Below are positions 25,817 to 35,512 of a stretch of 64,000 nucleotides of DNA, one piece after another. How positions within the stretch are numbered: the first letter of the stretch is position 1; each line of letters opens with the position of its first letter. The notes beneath the pieces were generated by a model. The model searched no databases. It was not told the DNA's origin and saw only the letters and a list, made by a program, of their open reading frames with translations. The translations under genes were made by a program, and so were the position numbers. Origin of the DNA: SAR324 cluster bacterium (GTDB lineage Bacteria > SAR324 > XYD2-FULL-50-16); NCBI GenBank assembly GCA_028282885.1, contig JANQGX010000056.1, forward strand, positions 62,001 through 126,000, in the 5' to 3' direction.

Positions 25817-27136
25817 TTAAGCCGGTTTCCTTCTGGTGCTGTTCCCGTTTATCCGGCAATACTTTGTAATTCCTTGAACAGCTTTATAGGCCGATGCCAC
25901 TGCCAATCCGGAACCGCTTTTCTCACGAACCCAATCCTGGCAGGCGTTAATAGCACCCACCGTGAATAGATTAGGATAGATTGCCTGGGGATAGATATCA
26001 ACCGGTCTGAAAAAGCGATCTGTGAAGATACCGGCTCGATTGATGCCATGACCGGTTCGATTAAAAAAAAGAGTCCTATACCATTCCGTTTTGAGTTCCG
26101 GCTGCTGAACCGGGAGATTGAGCAGGGGTTCGCGAATATCCTCTCCGTTGACAATCAATCCCCGTCCCGTAAACCTGCCGGAGGCGATCACCAGGCTTGC
26201 TGAATTGATCGTTACAGTCTCATCATCATTGGTGAAACCGGTCTGAAACCGTTGATTCTGCAACGGCACAACGGATGTCACCCGGCGGTTACCATATCTT
26301 GTGACACCTTCTTTTCTAAGAATTGTATCAAAGACCTCATTCAGGCGTATTCCGGGAACAGAAGCAGGCATGGAAGGGATCTCAAACACGGGTACTCCCA
26401 GCATCCTTTTCAGTTCATTGTGAACCCGGCGACTGTGGTTTACCCCAAGAACAGCCGGAATTCCGACAACTCCTTCATCATTGATCAACGACTTGATTCG
26501 TTCGGCAAATTCTTTCAGGGTGACCGGGTTTTCCAGGGCTCTGGCCATCAACTCGGGAACAGCCTCCCTCTTTGCTTCCAACCCGGGAAATTCGATTCGC
26601 GAAGCCCGAAGGTTTGACCACTTTGCTTTTACCGTCTCCACAATCTCGCGTGCACTGAATCCTCTTAAGCCTGCTATATCAACAATCAACCCACTGGTAT
26701 TCCGGGCCAGGGCTTTTTCACCGGCCCACATGGTGGCAGGAACCAGACAGGTTGGCTTCAGTGTTCCCAATGAGGTTAACACCCGGTGATTCTCGCTGGT
26801 ACTGCCCCTGTAATCCAATCCCTGTTGGGCCAATGCCTTTTTAACCTCCCCCAGGCTCATTTTTATCTCTTCCAAATCCAGCTTTGCATAGGGATGGTCA
26901 TTATTCTCCCTGCACAAGTACCCGATTCCCCTTAAGGGATTCTTCCAGATTTTCTTCCCCTGCAAGGGAGCGCACGACATTATATCGATAGTTCCGCTGT
27001 GATTGACCAGCGGCGAATGATGGCTGATCTGAATCACGGACAATCCTTCCCGAGCTGCAAACAGGGCGGCCGACATTCCTGACATCCCTGATCCGATCAC
27101 GACCACATCACATTTCAGTTCTTTTTGGTTTCCCAT
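25817..27136 (-). CDS. glpB: Anaerobic glycerol-3-phosphate dehydrogenase subunit B
   Basis: A 439-residue FAD-binding protein. The N-terminal dinucleotide fold is VVIGSGMSGMSAALFAAREG; the middle has ASGRFTGRGLIVNG, and the C-terminus GSGLAVASAYKA fits GlpB. In the GlpABC complex it passes electrons from GlpA toward the membrane subunit GlpC. It follows glpA by 80 bp on the same strand. No glpC lies beside it, so electrons must go to another membrane partner or glpC lies elsewhere. Confidence 0.87.
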   Translation of the reverse strand: MGNQKELKCDVVVIGSGMSGMSAALFAAREGLSVIQISHHSPLVNHSGTIDIMSCAPLQGKKIWKNPLRGIGYLCRENNDHPYAKLDLEEIKMSLGEVKKALAQQGLDYRGSTSENHRVLTSLGTLKPTCLVPATMWAGEKALARNTSGLIVDIAGLRGFSAREIVETVKAKWSNLRASRIEFPGLEAKREAVPELMARALENPVTLKEFAERIKSLINDEGVVGIPAVLGVNHSRRVHNELKRMLGVPVFEIPSMPASVPGIRLNEVFDTILRKEGVTRYGNRRVTSVVPLQNQRFQTGFTNDDETVTINSASLVIASGRFTGRGLIVNGEDIREPLLNLPVQQPELKTEWYRTLFFNRTGHGINRAGIFTDRFFRPVDIYPQAIYPNLFTVGAINACQDWVREKSGSGLAVASAYKAVQGITKYCRINGNSTRRKPA

Positions 27137-27216
27137 AATTATCGATTGTCGTTTAATTCCGCTTTACTTTTTGATGGCCACCTGCCGGCATAATATTTCC
27201 TTGTTTTTGTCATCTG

Positions 27217-28773
27217 TCACTCGTACAAATCCAGGGCAAAAAGGCCGCAATGAATCGCTTCCTGCAGTTCAACCTGGGAGGCAGTCACTCCCCTAACAAT
27301 GGGACGAATACCTTTCCAGCGGTTCTCAATGAAATCGCGGATATTGCCAATCCCTTCATCATCCTTCAGGTGGTCGTTGTCATACATGGCCGCGCCAACC
27401 CTTAAACTGCAGAATCCTCCCTGGCAAGGCCCCTTACCGATCCTGCTTCTGAGAGCCACCGATTTGATGGTGGGTTTTTGACCCTGGTTTCTCATCAGAT
27501 CTGCTATATCCTCAATATTGCTTTTGGGAACCAGCTCGCATTCGCACAGTATTTCACCCATCTCAGCCGGATCAGCGATCCATTGTGTTGCGGATAAGCC
27601 GGGTTCCGTCCACTGGTTTCCACGATTTTTTCCCAGGGGAACAAGATGGGTTGCACAGGCTTTTTTAATACCAAGCTTGCTACACGCCAGATCTGCTGCC
27701 TTCTCTGCCATCAGCCGACAGGTTGTCAGTTTGCCTCCGGTTATGGTGATAAAGTTATCTATTCCCTGCTCCATGTGGTCAACCAGGGAGAATCCCCGCG
27801 TGATATTCCTGCTTTCGCCGTCGCCTGATGCTCCCGCCAGTGGTCGGACGCCCGAAAAAGCCCGGATAAAGCGCTCGTCAGACAGGGAAGGGATCAACTC
27901 TCCACATTCCTCGATAATAAGATCCGCTTCCAGTCTGGTTGGCCTGATATGGTCAAGATTCTCCGCCAGAATTGAGGTGGTTCCCAGCACGGAAACGGTA
28001 CCGCCGGGAACAATAATATCTCCGTCAGATGGAGGTCTGAGCCTGTTGATGACATGCCTTGCGATTCGAACCCGGGAAATCAGAAGGCTTCCCTTTGAAT
28101 AGATCAGATCCATGTCCACCCCTGCCATTTCCGCAATACCTGCAGACCAGGCTCCGGTGGCATTAACAATAAGCTGTGCTTCCAGAATTGTCTGTTCCCC
28201 GGAAATATTGTTACGCAGTATAACCTGGTTGATCCGGTTGTCACAATAAAAGCCGGTGACTTCATGATTCGCAAGGTATGTACAGCCGGCCTCACATGCA
28301 TCCTGCAGCATATTCAACGAAAGCATGAAGGGATCGATCGCCGCGTCATTGACCCGGAATGCGGCGATGACTTTTTCACTTAACCGTGGCTCCAGCTCCC
28401 TAGCTTCATCAGGCAGAAGAGGGTTGGCAGCAATTTTCACATCCGAACATAAACTGGGAAAATCTGCAATATATCCCTCGTCGTCCCCCTCTATCGCTGC
28501 GAATACCCCACCACAATCTTCAATACAATGCGGGGCAATTTTTCTCAGGATGTCAGCCTCTGCTGCACATTCCATGGCAGCTTTCGGATCGGTGTATACA
28601 TATCGGGCGCCGCTGTGAAGAAGACCGTGATTGGCTCCCGACGCGCCAAAATTGACATCTTCCTTGTCAACCAGCAGGCAGCAGGCACCCCTTAATACCA
28701 AATCCCTTGCAAGGGCGGTTCCGGTAACACCGCCACCGATGATCAGCACCTGGGTCGTATAGTTAGCAGCCAT
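27217..28773 (-). CDS. glpA: Anaerobic glycerol-3-phosphate dehydrogenase subunit A
   Basis: A 518-residue flavoprotein that oxidises sn-glycerol-3-phosphate to dihydroxyacetone phosphate. It has the FAD fold LIIGGGVTGTALARDLVLRG, the conserved GASGANHGLLHSGARYV and the second FAD motif ITGGKLTTCRLMAEKAAD. The C-terminal BFD-like [2Fe-2S] region has cysteines in ILCECELV and GPCQGGFCSLR, the features separating GlpA from aerobic GlpD. It is divergent from the DeoR-type regulator, with TTTCG repeats in between. Confidence 0.92.
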   Translation of the reverse strand: MAANYTTQVLIIGGGVTGTALARDLVLRGACCLLVDKEDVNFGASGANHGLLHSGARYVYTDPKAAMECAAEADILRKIAPHCIEDCGGVFAAIEGDDEGYIADFPSLCSDVKIAANPLLPDEARELEPRLSEKVIAAFRVNDAAIDPFMLSLNMLQDACEAGCTYLANHEVTGFYCDNRINQVILRNNISGEQTILEAQLIVNATGAWSAGIAEMAGVDMDLIYSKGSLLISRVRIARHVINRLRPPSDGDIIVPGGTVSVLGTTSILAENLDHIRPTRLEADLIIEECGELIPSLSDERFIRAFSGVRPLAGASGDGESRNITRGFSLVDHMEQGIDNFITITGGKLTTCRLMAEKAADLACSKLGIKKACATHLVPLGKNRGNQWTEPGLSATQWIADPAEMGEILCECELVPKSNIEDIADLMRNQGQKPTIKSVALRSRIGKGPCQGGFCSLRVGAAMYDNDHLKDDEGIGNIRDFIENRWKGIRPIVRGVTASQVELQEAIHCGLFALDLYE

Positions 28774-28839
28774 GAGTCACAGTCTTTAAGATATTGGTCA
28801 GGATGATATTGAATATGAAGCGGATGACAATAATTGATT

Positions 28840-28954
28840 TTTTCGTTTTCGATAATTTATTTGCTTTTTCGAACACTCTCTCGTCATTTTTAACCTTGTC
28901 CGAACCAAAATTCAATGATAAATGTTGATTTTTATAATATTTGTTTCGTTTTTG
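28840..28954. promoter_or_regulatory. Cluster of TTTCG repeats, candidate GlpR operators
   Basis: In the 294-bp divergent gap between glpA and glpR, TTTTCGTTTTCG (28840-28851), TTTTTCGAACA (28865-28875) and TTTCGTTTTTG (28944-28954) share a TTTCG core. DeoR-family regulators commonly bind direct or inverted repeats of this kind. Control of both divergent genes is inferred. Confidence 0.5.
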
Positions 28955-29067
28955 CACCCTAATCCGGATTCAACTTCCGGCGGGAAGCAAAATAGACCAC
29001 AAAGGCCTGACAGGAAAAAGCCGCTTACCCCGTATTAAATCTTGCACTGACAATCGTAAAGAATCAG

Positions 29068-29853
29068 ATGGCTGAAAAAGAAAAACTGATGCCGGCCAGA
29101 CATCAGCGAATTATTGAACTGGTTTCAAAGAGTGGATTTGCTTCCATAGACGAAATGGCCAGGACCTTTGATGTTACACCGCAAACCATTCGTCGGGATA
29201 TCAATCGTCTGAGTGAGCAGGGAAAACTGAAACGATTTCATGGGGGTGCCGGACTGTCATCAAGCGTCAGAAACATCAACTATCAAGCCAGAAAATCGTT
29301 ATACTCCGAAGAAAAGGCAGTGATAGCGGAATTTGTTGTGGATCGGATTCCCGATCATGCCTCCCTGTTCATCAATATCGGCACTACCACGGAAGAGGTG
29401 GCACGGGCTCTTTCGCGTAAAAGGAAGGGCGTTAGGGTTATTACCAATAATCTGAACGTGGCATCGATTCTTGGTGTCAACGAGGACTTTGAAGTGATTA
29501 TCGCCGGTGGAATGGTGAGGAGCAAAGACTTTGGTATTACCGGGGAAGCCACTGTCGAGTTCATTAGCCAGTTTAAGGTAGACTTTGGAATTATCGGTGT
29601 CAGTGGCATAGATGCGGATGGTTCTCTTCTGGATTTTGATTACCATGAAGTAAAGGTTGCTAAAACCATCATAGCAAACTCCCGCCAAACCTATCTTATC
29701 ACCGACAGTTCAAAATTCGGACGGAATGCCATGGTCCGGTTGGGAACACTTTCGGATATTAATGCCATTTTCACGGACTGTCCTCCCCCAAAAAAATTCC
29801 GACACGCTATCAATGAAGCCGGTATCCGGCTCCATGTCGCCCGGAAAACCTAG
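29068..29853 (+). CDS. glpR: DeoR-family regulator, GlpR-like
   Basis: A 261-residue repressor. The N-terminal DeoR helix-turn-helix (ARHQRIIELVSKSGFASIDE, then TFDVTPQTIRRDINRLSEQG) matches the family signature. The C-terminal sugar-phosphate sensor domain has NIGTTTEEVARAL, TNNLNVA, AGGMVR and LITDSSKFGR. Divergence from glpA and the repeats between them point to a glycerol-3-phosphate-responsive role. The symbol is by context and similarity; other DeoR ligands cannot be excluded. Confidence 0.86.
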   Translation: MAEKEKLMPARHQRIIELVSKSGFASIDEMARTFDVTPQTIRRDINRLSEQGKLKRFHGGAGLSSSVRNINYQARKSLYSEEKAVIAEFVVDRIPDHASLFINIGTTTEEVARALSRKRKGVRVITNNLNVASILGVNEDFEVIIAGGMVRSKDFGITGEATVEFISQFKVDFGIIGVSGIDADGSLLDFDYHEVKVAKTIIANSRQTYLITDSSKFGRNAMVRLGTLSDINAIFTDCPPPKKFRHAINEAGIRLHVARKT

Positions 29854-30078
29854 AATTTCTCCCCGTTAAATAATAGGTTTTCGTTAGATACCGATCCACA
29901 AGCCATCCTGATTTACTTTTAGACAAAAAAGGTGTATGTTCTCAGAATGTTTCCCGCCAAAAGGATAAACAACGGACAGCCTTGGACCCGGAATGAGCAT
30001 TCTCCTGAATTAAATAAATATCAGAGAATTAAACCAAAGCCTTTTGGCCCAAGCGCTAACCCGAACGAAGATCTGAAG

Positions 30079-33000
30079 ATGCTCCTGAAAAAAAGCCTTT
30101 GGCTGATCTCGATTTGTGCTTGTTTTTGTCTGCTGCCTGTCTTTAATACCGTCATGGCTCTGAATCCTGATCGGTCCATGACCCAATATATGCAGACCGT
30201 TTGGACTACCAACGAGGGATTGCCATCAGACAACCTGATGGATCTGATCCAGGACAGCGACGGATTTATCTGGATCGGCTCTTACGAAGGATTGATTCGT
30301 TTTGACGGCGTGGAATTCAAAATCCTTTCAAAATACACCCACCCTGATTTTCGCAGTACTTCTGCCAGAATACTCTACAAAGGAAAAGACAACACCATCT
30401 GGGTTGGGACTAACGGTGAAGGTGTGGCAAAATATGTGAATGGCCGCTTCACCATGTACACCACCCGTCAAGGCTTACCGGATAACTCCATCAGAAGAAT
30501 TTTCCAGGACAGGTCCGGAACGGTTTGGATTGGCACGACCAGCGGGCTGGCCAGGATGAAACCCGGATCTTCTCAATTTGAAACGATTGATCAGTTCCGC
30601 CAGAGTCTTGTTGAAATGATCTACGAAGATCAACAGGGAAATCTCTGGGTCGGACCCGGAGAAGGAGGCGTGTATCTGCTGAAGGAGAATCGCTTTCATT
30701 CTCCGCAGCATCTCGAAGAAATGTCCGAATATATGCTTCTAAGCATGCTGGAGGACAGAAATGGAACCCTCTGGTTCGGAACAAAGGACCACGGTCTCTT
30801 TGCTTTGGTCAATAAACGGTTGATACATTACAGCATCGAGCACGGTATCGCCGCCAAAACCATCAATTCTCTTCTGCCGGGGAAATTTAGAAGCCTCTGG
30901 ATAGGCACCGACTCCGGTATATTCCGGTATTTCAACGGGGAATTCTCATCATACAGTGAGAAAAGCGGACTCAATAATGATCTGATCACAGCGCTAATGG
31001 AAGACAATGAAGGCAATCTCTGGATCAGTACAGCCCGCGGCGGACTGGCCAAGTTGAGTGACGGGAAATTCAGAACCTATTCCACGCCGGAAGGGATGAT
31101 CCACAACAAAGTCAACTCAATCCTGGAGGAGCAATCCGGTTCGCTTTGGATTGGAACCGACGCCGGGTTGGACATTTATGAAAAAGGCCAATTCACTTCC
31201 TCAGACGTTACGGACTATTTCAAGGGAGTTCGCATCAGGCATCTCTACCAGGAAGATAATGGCACCATTTGGATCAGCACCTATAGTAAGAAAGGAGCCA
31301 TCGCCTATAAAAATGGCCGGTTTAAATCCTACTCAACTGATATCGGACTTACCAGCAATCGCTGCCGGGTCACCGTCAAGGCATCCAATGGTGATATCTG
31401 GATCGGTACCTCCAGTGGCCTCAACCGAATACGCGGGGAGGAGGTCACCACCTTCACCCGTTCGCGAGGTCTGGACAATGATTACATCATGACCATTTTT
31501 GAAGACTCCCGGGGAACGATCTGGATCGGTACCGATGGTGGAGGCGTCGCTTATTTTGACGGGGAGGAGTTTCAGTTTCTGACCACAGAACACGGACTCG
31601 GGGCCAATATTGTTTTCAAGATTTTTGAAGACTCACGAAAGACGCTCTGGATAACTTCCAACGGGGGCATAAGCAGATACAAAGACGGCAAGTTTTTTAA
31701 TTATACCGTGAAAGAGGGATTGAAAAGCGACGCGATTTTTCAGGCACTTGAGGATCAGAAGGGACAGTTTTGGATGCAGGCTAATGTCGGGGTCTTTTCT
31801 GCTTCCCTGGAGGACCTTTATGAATTCGCCGATGGACAATTAAAACAGGTAAACTCGACCCTCTATGATACTACGGATGGCTTAAGGGCATCCATCACGC
31901 CAACGTCCTGGGGAACGGTAACCCGTGATGGTAAGCTCTGTCTCTCCACAATGGATGGCATCGCCTTTATCGACCCGGATGAGATCCCTCTGAATCCCAT
32001 CCCCCCACCGATGCGTCTCGACTATGTCAAAATAGACGATAAAATCCTTCAACCTGAAGCAATGCGGGTTCTGTTGCCGGACACCAAGCGAATCGTGTTC
32101 AAGTTCAACGCTCTCAGTTATGTGGTGCCGGAAAAAGTACAATTCCAGTACATGCTGAAGGGATTTGAAGACAACTGGTCAAGCCCTACCTTCAAGAGGG
32201 AAGCTTCCTACACCTCGCTTCCGCCGGGGAGTTACTCTTTTCGGTTGAGAGCAGCCAATAACGACGGGGTTTGGGCGCCATCACAGAATTTTGCCAGTTT
32301 CACCCAGAAACCCTATTTCTATAGAACCGCTTGGTTTGCGCTGCTTGTATCCGCCGGGTTCATTCTGCTGGTGATCCTGATTTACTACATTCGAATGCGC
32401 ACCCACAGGATCAGGCAACTACAACTTGAAAGGCTGCTATCTGAAAGAACGAAGGACCTGGAGATTGAGAAGGAAAACTATCGCGGCATAGTGGAAGACC
32501 AGACTGAACTGATCTGCCGGTTTAGTTCGCTCTATCAACTCACTTTCGTCAATGAAGCCTTCTGTCGTTATTTCGGAACATTGAAAAACGAAGCCCTGGA
32601 GAGAAGCATCCTCGATATGATACCTGAAGAGGAGCAAACAGAGGTCGAGACATTGATCGCTTCCCTGAACTCAAATCGACAATCCGAAGTCCTGGAAACA
32701 AAACTGGTGCAGAACAACACCGTTCGCTGGGTACAGTGGACCGTCCGCGTATTGCTGGACTCAAGCAAACAGTTGATTGAGTATCAGGCCGTTGGTCGTG
32801 ATATTACCGAACGCATCGAGATGGAACAGGAAATTATCGAGGCAAAGGATATAGCCGAAAAAGCAAATCAGGCCAAAAGCGACTTCATCGCTGATATTAG
32901 CCATGAGATCAGAACCCCTATGCACGCGATCATGGGATATGCCAAACTGGGGATCAACAAAATCGACCAGATCTCCAAAAAAAGCCTGGAAGGTTATCTG

Positions 33001-33552
33001 AAGGAAATTCAATCCAGCGGAAAAAGGCTCCTGGCGCTCATCAATGACCTCCTGGATCTCTCCAAGCTGCAGACCGGAAAAACAGTCTATGTTTTTGAGA
33101 CAAGCCCGATTTCAACGGTCGTTCAGGTGGTTGTCAATGAATTCAAAGCACTGATCTCGGAAAAGCAGATAGACCTGAAATTTGCCAAATCGGATCTGGT
33201 TGACAGCCTGGTGATGGATCGGGAGAAAATCAGACAGGTCATCACCAATCTGTTGTCCAATGCCATCAAATTCTCTGAAACCGGAGGTAACATTCACCTT
33301 GATCTCAGTAAGAGAGATGATCAGGTTGTTTTTTCCGTGCAAGACAGTGGGATCGGTATTCCGGCTGGTGAATTGGATGCAATTTTTGATAAGTTCACCC
33401 AGAGCAGCAAAACCAGACCCGGATCAGGGGGAACAGGTCTGGGTCTGTCCATATCCAAACAGATTATTACAGATCACAACGGGGAGATCTGGGCGGAAAA
33501 TAATGAAAACGGTGGCTCTACCTTCTATTTCACCCTGCCAATTCATCGCTGA
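30079..33552 (+). CDS. Periplasmic-propeller sensor histidine kinase (Reg_prop, Y_Y_Y, PAS, HisKA, HATPase)
   Basis: A 1157-residue sensor. I start at ATG 30079 because it opens a clean signal peptide (LLKKSLWLISICACFCLL); the frame itself extends to 29932. Two-component propeller repeats of about 40-45 residues (IFQDRSGTVWIGTTSGLARM type) run from about residue 35 to 620. A Y_Y_Y domain follows to about 755, then a single membrane helix, a PAS domain (about 810-930), HisKA with the phospho-accepting His in DISHEIRTPM, and HATPase (LLSNAIKFSE, DSGIGIP, GGTGLGLSISKQI). No receiver or HTH domain is attached, so a separate response regulator is needed; none is adjacent. Such sensors usually respond to glycans or other extracellular polymers. 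Confidence 0.92.
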   Translation: MLLKKSLWLISICACFCLLPVFNTVMALNPDRSMTQYMQTVWTTNEGLPSDNLMDLIQDSDGFIWIGSYEGLIRFDGVEFKILSKYTHPDFRSTSARILYKGKDNTIWVGTNGEGVAKYVNGRFTMYTTRQGLPDNSIRRIFQDRSGTVWIGTTSGLARMKPGSSQFETIDQFRQSLVEMIYEDQQGNLWVGPGEGGVYLLKENRFHSPQHLEEMSEYMLLSMLEDRNGTLWFGTKDHGLFALVNKRLIHYSIEHGIAAKTINSLLPGKFRSLWIGTDSGIFRYFNGEFSSYSEKSGLNNDLITALMEDNEGNLWISTARGGLAKLSDGKFRTYSTPEGMIHNKVNSILEEQSGSLWIGTDAGLDIYEKGQFTSSDVTDYFKGVRIRHLYQEDNGTIWISTYSKKGAIAYKNGRFKSYSTDIGLTSNRCRVTVKASNGDIWIGTSSGLNRIRGEEVTTFTRSRGLDNDYIMTIFEDSRGTIWIGTDGGGVAYFDGEEFQFLTTEHGLGANIVFKIFEDSRKTLWITSNGGISRYKDGKFFNYTVKEGLKSDAIFQALEDQKGQFWMQANVGVFSASLEDLYEFADGQLKQVNSTLYDTTDGLRASITPTSWGTVTRDGKLCLSTMDGIAFIDPDEIPLNPIPPPMRLDYVKIDDKILQPEAMRVLLPDTKRIVFKFNALSYVVPEKVQFQYMLKGFEDNWSSPTFKREASYTSLPPGSYSFRLRAANNDGVWAPSQNFASFTQKPYFYRTAWFALLVSAGFILLVILIYYIRMRTHRIRQLQLERLLSERTKDLEIEKENYRGIVEDQTELICRFSSLYQLTFVNEAFCRYFGTLKNEALERSILDMIPEEEQTEVETLIASLNSNRQSEVLETKLVQNNTVRWVQWTVRVLLDSSKQLIEYQAVGRDITERIEMEQEIIEAKDIAEKANQAKSDFIADISHEIRTPMHAIMGYAKLGINKIDQISKKSLEGYLKEIQSSGKRLLALINDLLDLSKLQTGKTVYVFETSPISTVVQVVVNEFKALISEKQIDLKFAKSDLVDSLVMDREKIRQVITNLLSNAIKFSETGGNIHLDLSKRDDQVVFSVQDSGIGIPAGELDAIFDKFTQSSKTRPGSGGTGLGLSISKQIITDHNGEIWAENNENGGSTFYFTLPIHR

Positions 33553-33565
33553 TCAAGAGAGGCGA

Positions 33566-34360
33566 TTACTTTCTACCATAAATGTGATCGCCAATCATTC
33601 GCATCTTTTTTAGTTCCTCATCCGTCATTGGCGATTGATCCAGCAACTCAAGGTTTTCTTTCATCTGTTTCTCGTTAGCGGCTCCCATCATGCAGATATC
33701 CACTGCGGGATTGGCCAACACAAAACGATAACAATCGGCTGCTGTTGGAGCAGTTACACCGGTTGGCATCTTCTTCTGTTTCAGCAGTTTCCTCCAGCGG
33801 GTCGCGGTAAAAGATACCAAACCCGGACGCTGCTCTCCCTGTATGTGGGGGAAAATCTCAGTTTCCGCTCCCCTGTGAGCCGCGTTGTATCGAAAGTGAA
33901 AGACGTCTATCAGCCCCTCTTTATGCAACTCGGAGAATAATTTCCGATTGTGCCCTGAGAGCCCGATGAACTTAACAAGTCCCTTTTCCTTCAGGGCCAG
34001 GGCTCCGTCCAACAGCCTTTGTGAAGGCCGTTTGGGGAAATATCCCAAAAGCAGGACATCCGCCTGTTCGATCCCCAGCCGCTTCAATCCCTTGTTAAAG
34101 AAAACATCGGTCAAATAGCGGATATGGGCATAGGTCAACATTGCCATGATCAACTTATCCCGCTCACCCTTTGCAACAATATTTCTAACAGCTTTCTCCA
34201 TCTCGGGACATCGCCCTTTGATGAAGGTTCCCCAGGTAAAATAATTGCACCCTTTCTCAAAGGCCTCTTCATATGCCGAAGCAGGAGCTCTAAAACTGGA
34301 CGCTATTCCCAGTTTCCCTGCCTGCAAACCGGTTCGCCCCAATATGATTTGTTTAGTCAT
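33566..34360 (-). CDS. Aldo/keto reductase-like protein lacking usual catalytic residues
   Basis: A 264-residue TIM-barrel protein of the aldo/keto reductase superfamily: MTKQIILGRTGLQAGKLGI at the start, the DVLLLGYFPKRPSQRLLDGA strand and helix, VKFIGLSGHNRK, and the C-terminal LANPAVDICMMGAANEKQM segment. The usual catalytic Asp and Tyr (GxxxfDTAxxYG) read CNYFTWGTFIKG here, so ordinary reductase chemistry is doubtful. Related short forms sit beside ferredoxin-type enzymes in anaerobes. It ends 13 bp from the convergent sensor kinase. Confidence 0.78.
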   Translation of the reverse strand: MTKQIILGRTGLQAGKLGIASSFRAPASAYEEAFEKGCNYFTWGTFIKGRCPEMEKAVRNIVAKGERDKLIMAMLTYAHIRYLTDVFFNKGLKRLGIEQADVLLLGYFPKRPSQRLLDGALALKEKGLVKFIGLSGHNRKLFSELHKEGLIDVFHFRYNAAHRGAETEIFPHIQGEQRPGLVSFTATRWRKLLKQKKMPTGVTAPTAADCYRFVLANPAVDICMMGAANEKQMKENLELLDQSPMTDEELKKMRMIGDHIYGRK

Positions 34361-34654
34361 AGTCAGTCAGTTGAATATACACCGTTTTGTAAGGCTTCAA
34401 TCGGCAAAGACAGATCACCTAACATTATGTTAATAAAGGTTTGCAGCATTTAAAGAAATGAACCAGTGGAAGCCGGGTATCAAAAACTGATACACCCAAA
34501 CATTCCTGAAAACCGATGAAAGTCCGAATCAACTATCTATTGCTTCAATCGGCCTTATTGACAGAGATTCCAAGGCTTTTGTGCAAAGGTTATTATAGCC
34601 GTGATAATAGTTGATGTCGAGCCGTTCCTCAGTTCCCGGGTAAAACAGCGAGGT
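34361..34654. other. Intergenic region, no gene seen
   Basis: About 290 bp between the divergent aldo/keto reductase and SDR genes. An in-frame extension of the SDR (34601 onward) has no family similarity and is rejected as coding. No hairpin or palindrome stands out. Confidence 0.45.
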
Positions 34655-34684
34655 TTGACAAAAGATTTTCTCAGCCAATATCTT
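34655..34684 (+). promoter_or_regulatory. Candidate promoter of the SDR-trpF-like pair
   Basis: Consensus -35 TTGACA (34655-34660), an 18-bp spacer and TATCTT (34679-34684) as a moderate -10. Transcription would begin near 34691, about 33 bp before the ATG, which has GAGGAG in front. Confidence 0.45.
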
Positions 34685-34723
34685 AGGAAGTACACAAACC
34701 ATTTAACCAAGAGGAGAAAAATC

Positions 34724-35509
34724 ATGAAACTGAACGAACTGTTCGATCTTAAGGATAAGATTGCCATCGTTACGGGCGGTGCCAGGGGAATAGGGAGGTT
34801 TCTGGCTAACGGAATGGCCGAAGCGGGAGCAAATATCGTTCTGGCCTCACGCAAACTGGAGAATTGCAGCGAGTCCGCGCGTGAGCTTGAGCAATTGGGA
34901 ATCAAAACCCTGGCTTTGAAGTGCGACATGCAGAATAAGGAGGAAATTGCGGCCGTAGTAAAGAAAACGAGCGAAACTTTTGGCAGGATTGATATTCTGG
35001 TAAACAACGCCGGAATTACATGGGGAGCCCCGACCCTGGACTATCCCATCGACAAGTGGGAGAAGGTATTTGATGTCAATGTCAACGGACTTTGGTTCAT
35101 GACACAAAAAGTCGCCAATCTCATGAAAGAACAGGGAGGGGGAAAAATCATCAACATTTCATCCGTTCTCGGCTCAAGGGGAAGTGATGAGTTATTCCAT
35201 CCGGCAGTTGCCTATAATTCCACCAAGGCTGCCATCGAAGTCCTTACCAAAAACCTGGGTGTAAAACTGGCGAAATACAATATCCACGTCAATTGCATTG
35301 CACCGGGGTTTTTTCGCACCGACATGATGGAGTATATATTCGATCCCAAATTCGAAAAGGCCAAAGAGGCTGTCCTTCAGCAAATACCGGTAAACCGGAT
35401 TGGAAGTGAGGATGATATCAAGGCTCTGGGGGTATTCCTCGCATCCAAAGCTTCGGACTACCTGACCGGTGCTGTACTTCCGGTTGATGGAGGAATGGGA
35501 GCAAAATAG
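34724..35509 (+). CDS. Short-chain dehydrogenase/reductase
   Basis: A 261-residue classical SDR. Cofactor motif TGGARGIG (17-24), NNAG strand motif (LVNNAGITWG), catalytic Ser in INISSVLGSRGS and YxxxK as YNSTK, then CIAPGFFRTDM and the C-terminal AVLPVDGGMGAK. The start is the ATG with a GAGGAG ribosome site; upstream in-frame codons lack similarity. Gluconate 5-dehydrogenase and 3-oxoacyl-ACP reductase relatives are the nearest by pattern; substrate undetermined. The gene ends 3 bp before a TrpF-like gene, so the two are surely co-transcribed. Confidence 0.9.
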   Translation: MKLNELFDLKDKIAIVTGGARGIGRFLANGMAEAGANIVLASRKLENCSESARELEQLGIKTLALKCDMQNKEEIAAVVKKTSETFGRIDILVNNAGITWGAPTLDYPIDKWEKVFDVNVNGLWFMTQKVANLMKEQGGGKIINISSVLGSRGSDELFHPAVAYNSTKAAIEVLTKNLGVKLAKYNIHVNCIAPGFFRTDMMEYIFDPKFEKAKEAVLQQIPVNRIGSEDDIKALGVFLASKASDYLTGAVLPVDGGMGAK

Positions 35510-35512
35510 ACC

